In this document: one piece after another, positions 14,071 to 14,289 of the stretch
Numbering within the stretch: the first letter of the stretch is position 1
How the letters are laid out: each line of letters opens with the position of its first letter
Source of the DNA: Spirochaetia bacterium
Lineage (GTDB): Bacteria > Spirochaetota > Spirochaetia > Treponematales > Breznakiellaceae
Assembly (NCBI GenBank): GCA_025997715.1
Contig: BNUY01000077.1
Coordinates: 1-14,289 of the forward strand
Direction: 5' to 3'
DNA: 14,289 nucleotides
Program-made: the position numbers and the translations under genes
The notes under the pieces: generated by a model
Databases searched by the model: none
What the model was told of the DNA's origin: nothing
Seen by the model: only the letters and a program-made list of their open reading frames with translations

Positions 14071-14289
14071 GGAGGGGGGGGGGGGGGGGGGGGAATTTTT
14101 TTTTCCCCCAAAACCTTGGTTTTTTAAAGAAACCCGGGATTTTTTTTTTTCTCCCCCAAACCCCCCCCCCAACCCCGTTCCCACATGTAAAGGAATTTAC
14201 CCCCCGGGAAAAAAAAACTACAGTAGTTTTCCCCCAAAAAACCCTTTCCCTTTATTTAATTTTCCATTTTTTTAAAAAAAATTCCCCCC
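14071..14289. other. Low-quality contig end with artificial homopolymer runs
   Basis: The sequence changes abruptly into homopolymer blocks: 20 G (14074-14093), then runs of T, C, A, T and C to the last base. Nearly every base belongs to a run of three or more. The pattern is that of the poor tail of a read, not of natural DNA. Open frames here (proline-, phenylalanine- and glycine-rich) should be ignored. Confidence 0.85.

Noticed and set aside
14030..14275. Proline/phenylalanine-rich open frames at the right end
   Set aside because: They are produced by the homopolymer artefact.

Overview
The window is one face of a surface-glycan gene cluster. Every convincing gene lies on the minus strand, so transcription runs from right to left. 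The organism cannot be named safely from this sequence. Bacterial Shine-Dalgarno sequences, ATGA stop/start overlaps and the gene families show a bacterium with a nonulosonic-acid glycan, as used on flagella, O-antigen or capsule. The right end is the raw end of a low-quality contig, which suggests a draft or metagenomic assembly.

Right end (about 13,300-14,289): poor homopolymer-rich sequence (14,071 onward), a stretch with only weak coding signals, a 111-codon unknown gene with a perfect Shine-Dalgarno, and a cluster of GC-rich palindromes in which that gene ends. Next, 10,971-13,183 holds a Gfo/Idh/MocA sugar-nucleotide dehydrogenase and a DegT-family aminotransferase, the usual pair that puts a 3-amino group on a UDP-GlcNAc-type sugar. 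The aminotransferase is full length except for one in-frame TAG. A 38-codon micro-ORF then links it by ATGA overlaps at both ends to an ATP-grasp ligase-like gene, which overlaps a HAD-family hydrolase gene.

Centre (7,352-9,350): a visibly AT-richer stretch with a good candidate promoter, a 46-codon ORF with a perfect Shine-Dalgarno, and a 351-residue protein of unknown function with an RNPLMH (Rx4H) motif like that of Apea-like HEPN domains. A non-coding scar-like interval and a truncated polysaccharide-deacetylase-family gene follow.

Left half (1-7,344): a tightly packed operon with a Wzx-type flippase, LegB dehydratase, LegC aminotransferase, a CBS-domain nucleotidyltransferase of the PtmE type, a NeuD/PglD-type acetyltransferase, a NeuB/LegI-type nonulosonate synthase, and a formyltransferase that runs off the left edge. 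PtmE, LegB, LegC, an acetyltransferase and NeuB match most of the GDP-sugar route to legionaminic acid or a relative. The hydrolysing epimerase (LegG) and CMP-sugar synthetase (LegF/NeuA) are not in the window and may lie further left. The formyltransferase raises the possibility of an N-formylated sugar. The flippase suggests export of a lipid-linked glycan. The best leads are the HEPN-like protein with its leader ORF, the amber-interrupted aminotransferase, and the micro-ORF between two genes.
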